Source of the DNA: Neorhizobium galegae
Lineage (GTDB): Bacteria; Pseudomonadota; Alphaproteobacteria; Rhizobiales; Rhizobiaceae
Direction of reading: 5' to 3'
NCBI RefSeq assembly: GCF_017877135.1
Contig: NZ_JAGIPH010000001.1
Span: forward strand, 496,001-560,000
DNA length: 64,000 nucleotides
Shown here: piece by piece, positions 34,795 to 42,724 of the stretch
Position numbering within the stretch: position 1 is the first letter of the stretch
Layout: every line of letters starts with the position of its first letter
Notes under the pieces: model-generated
The model's database searches: none
What the model was told of the DNA's origin: nothing
Seen by the model: only the letters and a program-made list of their open reading frames with translations
Program-made: the position numbers and the translations under genes

Positions 34795-35346
34795 ATGAAC
34801 CCCGATCCCGATGCAGATCTCGTCAAGGCCGTGGCGTCAGGCGATGCGGCCGCCATGCGGGCGATGGTTCAGAAAAAGCTGCCGCGGCTGCTGGCGCTGG
34901 CCAGCCGCATGCTGGGCGATGCGGCGGAAGCGGAAGATGTGGCGCAGGAGACTTTTTTGCGCATCTGGAAACAGGCGGGCAGCTGGCGGCAGGGGCGTGC
35001 GCGGTTCGATACCTGGGCGCACCGGGTGGCGCTCAACCTGTGTTACGATGCGCTGCGCAAGCGGCGCGACGTGCTGGTGGCAGAGCCGCCCGAGCAGATC
35101 GATGACGCCCCCTTGCCGGATGACGGCGTTGTGGGCCGGGAAGCGGAAAGCCGGCGGGTGGAGCGCGCGCTGCAGGCCATTGCGCCGCGCCAGCGCGAGG
35201 CGATCATCCTGGTCTATTACCAGGAGATGTCGAATATCGAGGCGGCCGAGGTGATGCAGGTGAGCGTCGATGCGCTGGAAAGCCTGCTGTCGCGTGGCCG
35301 GCGCGCGTTGCAGGCCATCCTGAAGGGAGAAGACGATGACGAATGA
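34795..35346 (+). CDS. ECF-type RNA polymerase sigma factor
   Basis: A 183-residue sigma-70-family factor with only regions 2 and 4. Region 2 contains A-E-D-V-A-Q-E-T-F-L-R-I-W-K and F-D-T-W-A-H-R-V-A-L-N-L-C. Region 4 contains R-Q-R-E-A-I-I-L-V-Y-Y-Q-E-M-S-N-I-E-A-A-E-V. It overlaps the next gene by 11 bp, suggesting co-translation with its likely anti-sigma. In-frame ATGs at 34666 and 34753 are alternative starts. Regulation probably includes its own product. Confidence 0.9.
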   Translation: MNPDPDADLVKAVASGDAAAMRAMVQKKLPRLLALASRMLGDAAEAEDVAQETFLRIWKQAGSWRQGRARFDTWAHRVALNLCYDALRKRRDVLVAEPPEQIDDAPLPDDGVVGREAESRRVERALQAIAPRQREAIILVYYQEMSNIEAAEVMQVSVDALESLLSRGRRALQAILKGEDDDE

Positions 35347-35842
35347 GACGCCCCCAATGACCCCGCAGGAATTTTACGCGCTTGTCGATGCCTATGGTGC
35401 AGAGGAGCGCCGCTGGCCGAAGGAGAGGCGCGCCGCCGCCGGGAGGTTTGCCGAAACCCCGGAGGGGGCGGCCTATCTGCAAAAGGCCGCAGGGCTGGAT
35501 GCCATCCTGTCGCGTTATCAGGCACCCTCGCCTTCGCCCTCCCTTGTCGCCCGCGTGCTGCCGCCGGAAGCGCTTGCCGCAGCCTCCCGGCGTGCGACCT
35601 GGCAGAGGCGGCTGCGCGCCTCATGGATGGGGGCGGGCCTTGTCGGCCTTGGCCTTGCCGGCGGGCTGACGGGGGCTGTTGCGGTCTCCGTCATCATGCC
35701 CGGCCAGCCGTTGCCCTTTTCCGATGGCGTGGTGCCGGCCGCACTGACGCTTGGAACGGCGGGCACGGCCGAAACCGCCTTCGGCACGATTGACGGCGAA
35801 CCGGCCGGCGAGACGAATGGGATGATCGGAACGATGCAATGA
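35336..35842 (+). CDS. Single-helix membrane protein, candidate anti-sigma factor
   Basis: A 168-residue protein. A charged cytoplasmic part (about 1-95, with M-T-P-Q-E-F-Y-A-L-V-D-A-Y and E-R-R-W-P-K-E) is followed by one transmembrane helix (about 98-121, G-L-V-G-L-G-L-A-G-G-L-T-G-A-V-A-V) and a short periplasmic tail. It is not a recognisable zinc anti-sigma protein. Position and topology, like CnrY in the Cnr metal-response locus, suggest that it holds the sigma factor at the membrane. This is inference from gene order. Confidence 0.6.
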   Translation: MTNETPPMTPQEFYALVDAYGAEERRWPKERRAAAGRFAETPEGAAYLQKAAGLDAILSRYQAPSPSPSLVARVLPPEALAAASRRATWQRRLRASWMGAGLVGLGLAGGLTGAVAVSVIMPGQPLPFSDGVVPAALTLGTAGTAETAFGTIDGEPAGETNGMIGTMQ

Positions 35843-36288
35843 ACGAGACGCGTTTTCGCCGCCTGACTGTCGGCCTTCTTCTGGCCAATACCTTTCTTCT
35901 CTGCGCGCTTGCCGGTGCAGGCGCCGTCTACCTCAACGCCCGCGGTGCAGCCCCCCTCACCCGTATGCCGCTCGCCGGCGAGCAGTTGCCGAGCGATGTG
36001 CGGGGCGACTTCCAGAAGGCGCTGTCGGATGCACGCCGCGAGGTGCGTTCCACCGTGCAGGAGGCGCGCCAGGCCCGCGTCGAGGCTGCTGCCCTCATGG
36101 GCAAGCCGGTTCTGGATGCTCAGGCGCTGTCGGATGCGCTGGAGCGGGCGCGTGATGCGGAAATGGCCGTGCGGGCGGCCACGGAAAAGCGCGCCGTGGA
36201 CTTTGCCGCAGGCCTCACCCTCGATGAGCGCCGGCGCCTCGCCGACGGGTTGGTCCAGCGCGAGGCACCGCGCCCCGCCACGAAATGA
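35839..36288 (+). CDS. Periplasmic heavy-metal-sensor-like protein (CnrX/Metal_resist family)
   Basis: A 149-residue protein with one N-terminal membrane anchor (about 11-33) and an Ala/Arg/Glu-rich all-helical periplasmic domain, as in CnrX, ZraP and Spy. The expected metal-binding His or Cys residues are absent, so it may sense something else or chaperone proteins. It overlaps the preceding gene by 4 bases (ATGA), completing a sigma/anti-sigma/sensor operon. Confidence 0.78.
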   Translation: MNETRFRRLTVGLLLANTFLLCALAGAGAVYLNARGAAPLTRMPLAGEQLPSDVRGDFQKALSDARREVRSTVQEARQARVEAAALMGKPVLDAQALSDALERARDAEMAVRAATEKRAVDFAAGLTLDERRRLADGLVQREAPRPATK

Positions 36289-36301
36289 TCACATTTCAGA
36301 A

Positions 36302-36332
36302 CCGACGGATTTTTAGCGCGCTGCCCGTTGAA
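36302..36332 (+). promoter_or_regulatory. Candidate ECF-type promoter for the DUF1800-DUF1501 genes
   Basis: CCGACGGATTTTT, 11 bases, CGTTGAA, ending 32 bases before the DUF1800 ATG. It matches the motif upstream of the sigma gene, including all 13 bases of the first block. Confidence 0.6.
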
Positions 36333-36364
36333 GGAGCAGTCACGCAACGGAGTTCGGTTATCTC

Positions 36365-37993
36365 ATGGCCAATCCTCAGGATATCGATGCCGCCCTTGCG
36401 CTCTGGCGTTTCGGGCTCGGCGCACAGGAAGGCAGCATCGCTGCGATCAAGGCGGATCCGCGCGATCTGCTGAGACAGGAAATCGTCGAACAGGCGGTAC
36501 CGACGCCTGTCGGCGCGGAGCTGCGCTCTCATGCGGACCTTCTGGTCTCGCTTTACGACTACAACGAACAGGTCAAGGCCGAGCGCGAGCGCCCGCAGCC
36601 GACCCAGGTTTCCGCAAAACCCGGCGAGGCGGCAATGGCGGCTGCCGGATCTCCTCCGCCCCCATCTGCCGCAAAACCCGCAAACGCCGGCCCCGGAATG
36701 GGTGGTGCGGACATGGCCGCGGGCGCCATGGGGGCTGGGGGAATGGGCGCTGGCGGAATGGCCGGGGGTGGAATGGGTGGAGGCGCAGCGGCTCCCGGCA
36801 ACAGCGCGGGGCAGACCATGCCCGGCGCAGGGACTGCGAAACCCGCCGGGCAACAGGCCGATTCCGTCTCAAAACGCCCCTATTATCCCCAGCAGATCCT
36901 GCTTGCCGAAACAGAAGCGCGCTTCAACGGCACCATTCACCAGCCGCTGATCGGCTTTGGCGAGCGGCTGGCGCAGTTCTGGGCGAACCACTTTTCCATC
37001 GCTGTCTCCAAGGGCGGCGAGGTGCACATCCTTGCCGGCTGTTTCGAGCGGGAAGCCATCCGCCCGCATGTGTTCGGCCGTTTCGAGGATATGCTGGTGG
37101 CGGTGGAAACCCATCCGGCCATGCTGGTCTTTCTCGACAACCGCCAGTCCATCGGCCCCAATTCGCCCGCCAACAAGAACGGCAAGCGTGGCCTCAACGA
37201 AAACCTCGCCCGCGAGATCATGGAACTGCACACGCTCGGCGTCGGCAGCGGTTACTCCCAGGCCGATGTCACCTCGCTTGCCCGCATCATCACCGGCTGG
37301 ACGGTGTTTCGCGATGAGAAGAAGCCGGGCCCGCAAGGCACCTTCGTCTTCAATGCCTATGCGCATGAACCGGGCGACCATGCGGTGATGGGCATCACCT
37401 ATGCCGAAGGCGGCGAGGAACAGGGGCGCTCGGCGCTGCGCGATCTTGCCCGCCACCCGGCAACCGCCCGCCATCTCGCCACAAAACTGGTGCGCCATTT
37501 CGTGGCAGACCAGCCGCCGCCGGCACTCGTGGCAAAACTGGCCGCTGCCTATACCAAGACCGGCGGCGATCTCTCGGCGGTCTACATGGCGCTAGTCGAT
37601 GCCGAGGAAGCGTGGAACCCGCAGCTCACAAAGATCCGCACGCCACAGCAATATGTCACGGCCGTGCTGCGCACCACCGGCATCAAGCCGAAACCGCAGC
37701 AGGTCATTTCGGTGCTGAATGCGCTCGGCCAACCCTTGTGGAACCCCTCCGGGCCGAACGGTTTTTCCGACGCAAGCGACGCCTGGGCCTCCTCTGAAGG
37801 GCTTGCCACCCGCATTGATGCGGCAAGCCTGTTTGCCGGCCAGGTGCCGGCAGCCATTGATCCACGCGCCTTTGCCGGTGACCGGTTCGGGCCGCTTCTC
37901 TCCGATGACACGCTGCAAGCAATCTCCCGGGCGGAAACGCGGCCGCAAGGCCTTTCCATCGCCTTCCTTTCCCCCGAATTCCAGAGGGCCTGA
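36365..37993 (+). CDS. DUF1800 domain protein with Met/Gly-rich insert
   Basis: A 542-residue protein. The family start A-L-W-R-F-G-L-G-A is followed, from about residue 80, by a low-complexity insert rich in Pro, Gly, Ala and Met. In it, Met occurs at residues 112, 117, 122, 127, 132 and 137, exactly every fifth residue. The conserved core resumes near residue 172, with W-A-N-H-F-S and E-N-L-A-R-E-I-M-E-L-H-T-L-G. DUF1800 function is unknown; it nearly always neighbours DUF1501, as here. No signal peptide is seen. Confidence 0.88.
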   Translation: MANPQDIDAALALWRFGLGAQEGSIAAIKADPRDLLRQEIVEQAVPTPVGAELRSHADLLVSLYDYNEQVKAERERPQPTQVSAKPGEAAMAAAGSPPPPSAAKPANAGPGMGGADMAAGAMGAGGMGAGGMAGGGMGGGAAAPGNSAGQTMPGAGTAKPAGQQADSVSKRPYYPQQILLAETEARFNGTIHQPLIGFGERLAQFWANHFSIAVSKGGEVHILAGCFEREAIRPHVFGRFEDMLVAVETHPAMLVFLDNRQSIGPNSPANKNGKRGLNENLAREIMELHTLGVGSGYSQADVTSLARIITGWTVFRDEKKPGPQGTFVFNAYAHEPGDHAVMGITYAEGGEEQGRSALRDLARHPATARHLATKLVRHFVADQPPPALVAKLAAAYTKTGGDLSAVYMALVDAEEAWNPQLTKIRTPQQYVTAVLRTTGIKPKPQQVISVLNALGQPLWNPSGPNGFSDASDAWASSEGLATRIDAASLFAGQVPAAIDPRAFAGDRFGPLLSDDTLQAISRAETRPQGLSIAFLSPEFQRA

Positions 37994-37995
37994 TC

Positions 37996-39219
37996 ATGCT
38001 GTGCGAAAACATTTCTCCCACCCGCCGTGCCGTGCTCGGTGCTTCCGGCGCTCTCTTTGCCTGGGCCTTCATGCCGCGTTTTGCCCATGCGGCGGGCGGG
38101 CGTGATCCGCGCTTCGTCACCATCATCCTGCGCGGTGCGCTGGATGGGCTGACCGCGGTGCCGCCGATCGGCGATCCGAACTACGAGGGCCTGCGCCAGC
38201 AGATCGCGCTGCGGTTCGATGGCGACAAGCCGGCGCTGCCGCTCGACGGCTTTTTCGGGCTCCACCCGTCCATGCCGAAATTCCAGAAAATGTTTCAGGC
38301 AAAAGAGGCAGCCGTCGTCCATGCCAGTGCCACCGCCTATCGCGAGCGCTCGCATTTCGACGGGCAGGACGTGCTGGAATCGGGCTATTCAACGCCCGGC
38401 CATGTGGAAACCGGCTGGCTGAACCGCCTGCTGGAAGGCCTGCCGGCCGGCGAAAAGATCGCCCCCGGCGCCTCTGAGCGGGTGCGCGGGCTGTCGGTCG
38501 GCGCCAATGCGCCGCTCGTCATCCGCGGCAAGGCGCCGGTGCTCGGCTGGGCGCCCTCTGTGCTGAAGGCCGCCGATGGCGATCTTGCCCCGCGCCTTGC
38601 CCAGCTTTACGGCAAGACCGATCCGCTCCTGTCGGAGCTTTTGAAGGAAGGCATCGAAACCGGCAAGATCGCCTCCGGCCTCGACGTGAAGGCACGCGGC
38701 GGACCGGGCGATCCGAACGGCATGGAGCAGATGGCACGCGGGGCGGCACGGCTTCTCGCACAACCGGAGGGACCGCGCGTCGCAGCCCTTGCCTTTGAAG
38801 GCTGGGACACGCATGCGCAGGAAACAGAGCGTCTGGCAAAACTCCTGTCAGGCCTCGATAATTCGCTCGCCGCCTTCCGCGAGGAACTGGGGCCGGTGTG
38901 GAAGGATACCGCCATTGTGGTCGCCACCGAATTTGGCCGCACCGCCCGCATCAACGGTACCGAAGGCACAGACCACGGCACCGGCACCACGGCCTTCCTG
39001 GCCGGCGGGGCGGTCGCCGGTGGCCGCGTCATCACCGACTGGCCGGGCCTCAAGGACAGCCAGCTGTTTGAAGCCCGCGACCTTGCCGCCACCACCGATA
39101 TCCGCGCGGTGGTGAAGGGCATGGCGGTCGATCTCTTAGGCGCCAGTGCCGGCCATCTGGCCGATGTCGTCTTCCCCGGCTCGCAAGCCGTTCAGCCGAT
39201 GAAGGGGCTGATCGTCTGA
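37996..39219 (+). CDS. DUF1501 domain protein, Tat-exported
   Basis: A 407-residue protein. A twin-arginine signal T-R-R-A-V-L-G-A-S-G-A-L-F-A-W-A ends A-H-A near residue 32. The mature part resembles the sulfatase/phosphatase-like DUF1501 fold, with S-H-F-D-G-Q-D near residue 118, E-F-G-R-T near 314 and D-H-G-T-G-T-T near 327. It starts two bases after the DUF1800 stop, so the two are co-transcribed. The function of the pair is unknown. Confidence 0.9.
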   Translation: MLCENISPTRRAVLGASGALFAWAFMPRFAHAAGGRDPRFVTIILRGALDGLTAVPPIGDPNYEGLRQQIALRFDGDKPALPLDGFFGLHPSMPKFQKMFQAKEAAVVHASATAYRERSHFDGQDVLESGYSTPGHVETGWLNRLLEGLPAGEKIAPGASERVRGLSVGANAPLVIRGKAPVLGWAPSVLKAADGDLAPRLAQLYGKTDPLLSELLKEGIETGKIASGLDVKARGGPGDPNGMEQMARGAARLLAQPEGPRVAALAFEGWDTHAQETERLAKLLSGLDNSLAAFREELGPVWKDTAIVVATEFGRTARINGTEGTDHGTGTTAFLAGGAVAGGRVITDWPGLKDSQLFEARDLAATTDIRAVVKGMAVDLLGASAGHLADVVFPGSQAVQPMKGLIV

Positions 39220-39440
39220 CGGGAGGCCGCTGCCGGTCTCATCCCCTGCCCCGAGACCGGCAGCCGCTCATCTGGAACCGTCAACAGGGCGCCATTCGGA
39301 GGCTATTTCCCTTTGAAAAGGGCAAATCTGCCTTTAAGATCCGTCATATAAGCCGCATCGCTGCGGGATAAGGCTTGCATCCCCCTGCATCGGAGGCGTT
39401 AAAGGGGCCTGCCTTTCCGAAAATAAGCCCCGAGCCTGCC

Positions 39441-40784
39441 ATGCCCCTTTCCTATCGCAAGTCCAGAATGTTTCGCCGGTCGCGCGTCATGCGCGGGTCA
39501 TGGCGGGTGTGGAAGCCGCGCATCGTATTCTGGATCGGGGCGGTGGCGATCGGGGTGGTAAGTGTCGGCTTTGCCATGGCCGCCGATCAGGCGCAGCATC
39601 TGTTCAAGGCGCTGACCTCGGCCGGGCCTTACGCCTTCCTCCTGCCGCTTCTTCTGACGCCGGCGGGGTTTGCGCTCAGTGCCTTCATGGCGCTCTCCTG
39701 GTTTCCCAATGCGCAGGGCAGCGGCATTCCGCAGGCGATTGCGGCGCGGCACCTGAGCCATGATACGGCCCGCGGTGCCCTGTTGTCGCTGAAGCTTGCC
39801 GTCGGCAAGGTCATCCTCACGATTGTCGGACTGTTCTGCGGTGCTTCCATCGGGCGCGAGGGGCCGACCGTGCAGGTAGGCGCGGCAATCATGCTGGCAA
39901 GCGGTCGCATCGGCGGCATGGCGCAGGCGAAGGGGCTCATCCTTGCCGGTTCGGCGGCCGGTATCGCTGCGGCCTTCAACACGCCGCTTGCCGGCATCGT
40001 CTTTGCCATCGAGGAAATGAGCCGCAGTTTCGAATCCCGCGCCAACGGGCTGGTGCTGGCCGCCGTTATCCTGTCCGGCCTTGCAGCGCTCGGCCTTGTC
40101 GGCAGCTACACCTATTTTGGCGAAACCTCCGTTGCCGCCTCGGGCACGCGCGACTGGCTGCTGGTGCTCGTCTGCGGGCTGGCGGGCGGCGGGCTGGGCG
40201 CCTGCTTCAGCGCCGGCGCACTTTCCGTTGCGCGCCGCGTGCGCCGTTTCGTGCAGCCGAACCCGCTGAAGAAGACGGTGATGCTGGCGTCCGTCTGCGG
40301 GCTGGTCGTCGCCGTCATCGGCATTTTTTCGCACGGCCAGACCTTTGGAACCGGCTATGAACAATCGCGCGCCATCCTGAACGGCGAGGCGCCCGATCCC
40401 TTGCTCTTCCTCGAAAAATTCGCCTCCACCTTCCTCTCCATGGCCTCCGGCATTCCCGGCGGCATCTTTGCCCCGTCGCTGACGGTCGGCGTCAGCCTCG
40501 GGGGAACGCTGGCCGGCCTCATCGGCGGCAATATCGCGCTCGGCGCCATTCTCGGCATGGCGGGCTATTTTGCCGGCGTCGTGCAGGCACCGATGACCGC
40601 CTTCGTCATCATCATCGAAATGACCGGCAACCATCAGGCCGTCATCCCGATCATGGCTGCCTCGATGCTTGGTTACGTGACGTCCCGCATCATCAGCCCG
40701 GAACCGCTCTATCACGGCCTGTCGCGGGCGTTTCTGGCTCAGGCCCTGCGCGCCCAGCGCAACGAGCAGCGCGCCCTTCCGTGA
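39441..40784 (+). CDS. ClC-family chloride channel/antiporter
   Basis: A 447-residue ClC protein. The selectivity motifs are present: G-S-G-I-P-Q (GSGIP), G-R-E-G-P-T-V-Q with the gating Glu, and S-G-I-P-G-G-I-F-A-P-S-L. I-E-E-M after F-A keeps the internal proton Glu typical of Cl-/H+ exchangers. About ten or more membrane helices, and no CBS domains. Likely functions in anion homeostasis or acid resistance. No strong ribosome-binding site is seen at this ATG. Confidence 0.9.
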   Translation: MPLSYRKSRMFRRSRVMRGSWRVWKPRIVFWIGAVAIGVVSVGFAMAADQAQHLFKALTSAGPYAFLLPLLLTPAGFALSAFMALSWFPNAQGSGIPQAIAARHLSHDTARGALLSLKLAVGKVILTIVGLFCGASIGREGPTVQVGAAIMLASGRIGGMAQAKGLILAGSAAGIAAAFNTPLAGIVFAIEEMSRSFESRANGLVLAAVILSGLAALGLVGSYTYFGETSVAASGTRDWLLVLVCGLAGGGLGACFSAGALSVARRVRRFVQPNPLKKTVMLASVCGLVVAVIGIFSHGQTFGTGYEQSRAILNGEAPDPLLFLEKFASTFLSMASGIPGGIFAPSLTVGVSLGGTLAGLIGGNIALGAILGMAGYFAGVVQAPMTAFVIIIEMTGNHQAVIPIMAASMLGYVTSRIISPEPLYHGLSRAFLAQALRAQRNEQRALP

Positions 40785-40818
40785 CGACAGTGGCCGGCCA
40801 TCGCCCGGTTCGACCGGT

Positions 40819-40844
40819 AATACATATCCATATCGTTATGTATT
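40819..40844. promoter_or_regulatory. Inverted repeat AATACATA-N10-TATGTATT upstream of the TRAP operon
   Basis: Perfect 8-bp arms, centre-to-centre distance 18 bp, in an AT-rich stretch about 190 bases before dctP. The size suits a dimeric regulator such as GntR or IclR type. No regulator gene is nearby. Confidence 0.5.
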
Positions 40845-41032
40845 GCGTGATTGTTTTTATTTGCGCGGCCGGTTTGCTTCTGTAAGCATAACCAGCATGG
40901 GGGAAGGATGCGACCGTGGAGGGGTCCGTCCGGTTCGGGACATGGCACGGGGCCCATCGAGGCACCGGAAGCCGCCGGCAGGATGGAACAGCAGCAGATC
41001 TCCCCTGACATTCAGCGCGATTGGAGGAGATC

Positions 41033-42067
41033 ATGTTGCGCAAGTTTCTGTTGGCCGGGCTAGCCGGTGCCGCCGTTTCCCTGACATCCTACGCGGCCTT
41101 TGCCGCTGACGTGGTGCTGAAACTGCACCATTTCCTGCCGCCGCAGGCGACCATTCCCTCCAAGGTGCTGACACCGTGGGCGGAAAAGATCAAGGCCGAC
41201 AGCGGCGGCCGCCTGCAGGTGGAAATCTATCCGGCCATGCAGCTGGGCGGCAAGCCCGGTGAAATCGTCGACCAGGTCAAGGACGGCGTGGTGGATCTCG
41301 GCTGGACGCTGATCGGTTATACGCCGGGCCGCTTCCCCAAATCTGAAGCCTTTGAGCTGCCCTTCATGGTGACGACCGGCGAGGCCACCTCGCTTGCCTT
41401 CAACGATTACTACGAAAAGCACCTGAAGGACGAGTTCAAGGACTTTCACGTTCTGGCCGTCCACACCCATGGGCCGGGCCTTCTGCACACGATTGCCGCC
41501 AAGCCGATCAAGTCCCTGTCCGACATGAACGGGCTGAAACTGCGCGGCACTTCCAAGGTGGTCAACCAGATGCTGGAAGCCATGGGCGCCTCTGCCGTCG
41601 GCATGCCGGTGACGACGGTTCCGGAATCGCTGTCGAAGAGCGTCATCGACGGCACGGTCGTTCCCTGGGAAGTGACGCCGTCGATCAAGATTGCCGAACT
41701 TGCGCCCAACCATACGGGCTTTTCCGGCAAGACCGGGCTTTACACGGCCGCCTTCGTCTTTGCCATGAACAAGGACAGCTATGACGCGCTGCCGGCGGAT
41801 CTGAAAAAGGTGCTGGACGACAATTCCGGTGCAGCGCTCGCCGCCAAGTTCGGCGCCGCCATGGATGCCGGCGACGTGCGCGGCAAGGAACTGGCCGACA
41901 AGGCCGGCAACAAGACCTATGTGCTGGACGAGGCCGAAACCGCCCGCTGGAAGGCCATCGGCGACAAGGTGACCCAGAAATGGGTGGCGGAAATGGATGG
42001 CAAGGGCCTCAATGGCACCGCGCTTTACAAGGACGCAATCTCGATGATTGCCGCCCACTCGAAGTAA
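41033..42067 (+). CDS. TRAP transporter solute-binding protein (DctP family)
   Basis: A 344-residue periplasmic binding protein. The signal peptide ends A-F-A-A near residue 22. The mature protein has the DctP features L-K-L-H-H-F-L-P-P, L-G-G-K-P-G-E-I-V-D-Q-V and K-L-R-G-T-S-K-V. It delivers a substrate, usually a carboxylate, to the DctQM membrane units encoded just downstream. The ligand cannot be read from sequence. GGAGGAG precedes the ATG. Confidence 0.92.
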   Translation: MLRKFLLAGLAGAAVSLTSYAAFAADVVLKLHHFLPPQATIPSKVLTPWAEKIKADSGGRLQVEIYPAMQLGGKPGEIVDQVKDGVVDLGWTLIGYTPGRFPKSEAFELPFMVTTGEATSLAFNDYYEKHLKDEFKDFHVLAVHTHGPGLLHTIAAKPIKSLSDMNGLKLRGTSKVVNQMLEAMGASAVGMPVTTVPESLSKSVIDGTVVPWEVTPSIKIAELAPNHTGFSGKTGLYTAAFVFAMNKDSYDALPADLKKVLDDNSGAALAAKFGAAMDAGDVRGKELADKAGNKTYVLDEAETARWKAIGDKVTQKWVAEMDGKGLNGTALYKDAISMIAAHSK

Positions 42068-42184
42068 ATCCGCCCTCTGCCCTGTCCAGGCGCCACCCCG
42101 CGCCTGGACAGCCGTGTGCGGACCGATCTTTTTCGACACTCACGTTTCGACACACTCAAGTTTCGACAATCAAGGATGTCTCCC

Positions 42185-42724
42185 ATGGCAACCGAAACTT
42201 CCTCTTCCTTCGCCGCCCTGGAGCGCGCGGCCCACCGCCTGGCGGGCGTGCTCGTCGGTTTCGGCGGGGTCTGCCTCGTCATCGCCTGTGCGCTCACCGG
42301 CTTTTCCATTCTGGGTTCGCTCACCATCCGGCCCATTCCCGGCGAGATCGAGCTGGTGGAAGCCTTTTGCGGCCTCGCCGTCTTTGCTTTCCTGCCCTAT
42401 TGCCAGCTGAAGCGCGGCCATGTCGGCGTCGACCTGATGATCGCTCCCTTCGGCACCCGGGCGATGAACTTCACGCAGCTTGCCGGTGACATCATCATCG
42501 CCATTCTGTTTGCGCTTCTCACCTGGCGCCACGGCATCGGCCTCATGGACAAGTTCGGCAATGGCGAAACCACGCCGCTGCTGCTGCTGCCGGTCTGGTG
42601 GGGGCTTGCCATCGCCATGGTTCTGCTCGTCGCCAATGTCCTCATTTGTCTTTTCGTTCTTGTGGCCGACCTGCGCGACATCCGCCAGGGCCGAGCCATC
42701 ACCGTCTCCATGGGAGCCCATTGA
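42185..42724 (+). CDS. TRAP transporter small permease (DctQ family)
   Basis: A 179-residue protein with four hydrophobic helices and the DctQ pattern I-P-G-E-I-E-L-V-E and Y-C-Q-L-K-R-G-H-V-G-V-D. Its stop codon overlaps the ATG of the large permease by one base, so the two are translationally coupled. Confidence 0.92.
   Translation: MATETSSSFAALERAAHRLAGVLVGFGGVCLVIACALTGFSILGSLTIRPIPGEIELVEAFCGLAVFAFLPYCQLKRGHVGVDLMIAPFGTRAMNFTQLAGDIIIAILFALLTWRHGIGLMDKFGNGETTPLLLLPVWWGLAIAMVLLVANVLICLFVLVADLRDIRQGRAITVSMGAH

Noticed and set aside
40021-40050. A GGTTCGAATC-like string reminiscent of a tRNA T-arm
   Set aside because: It lies within the ClC coding sequence and no cloverleaf can be drawn around it.
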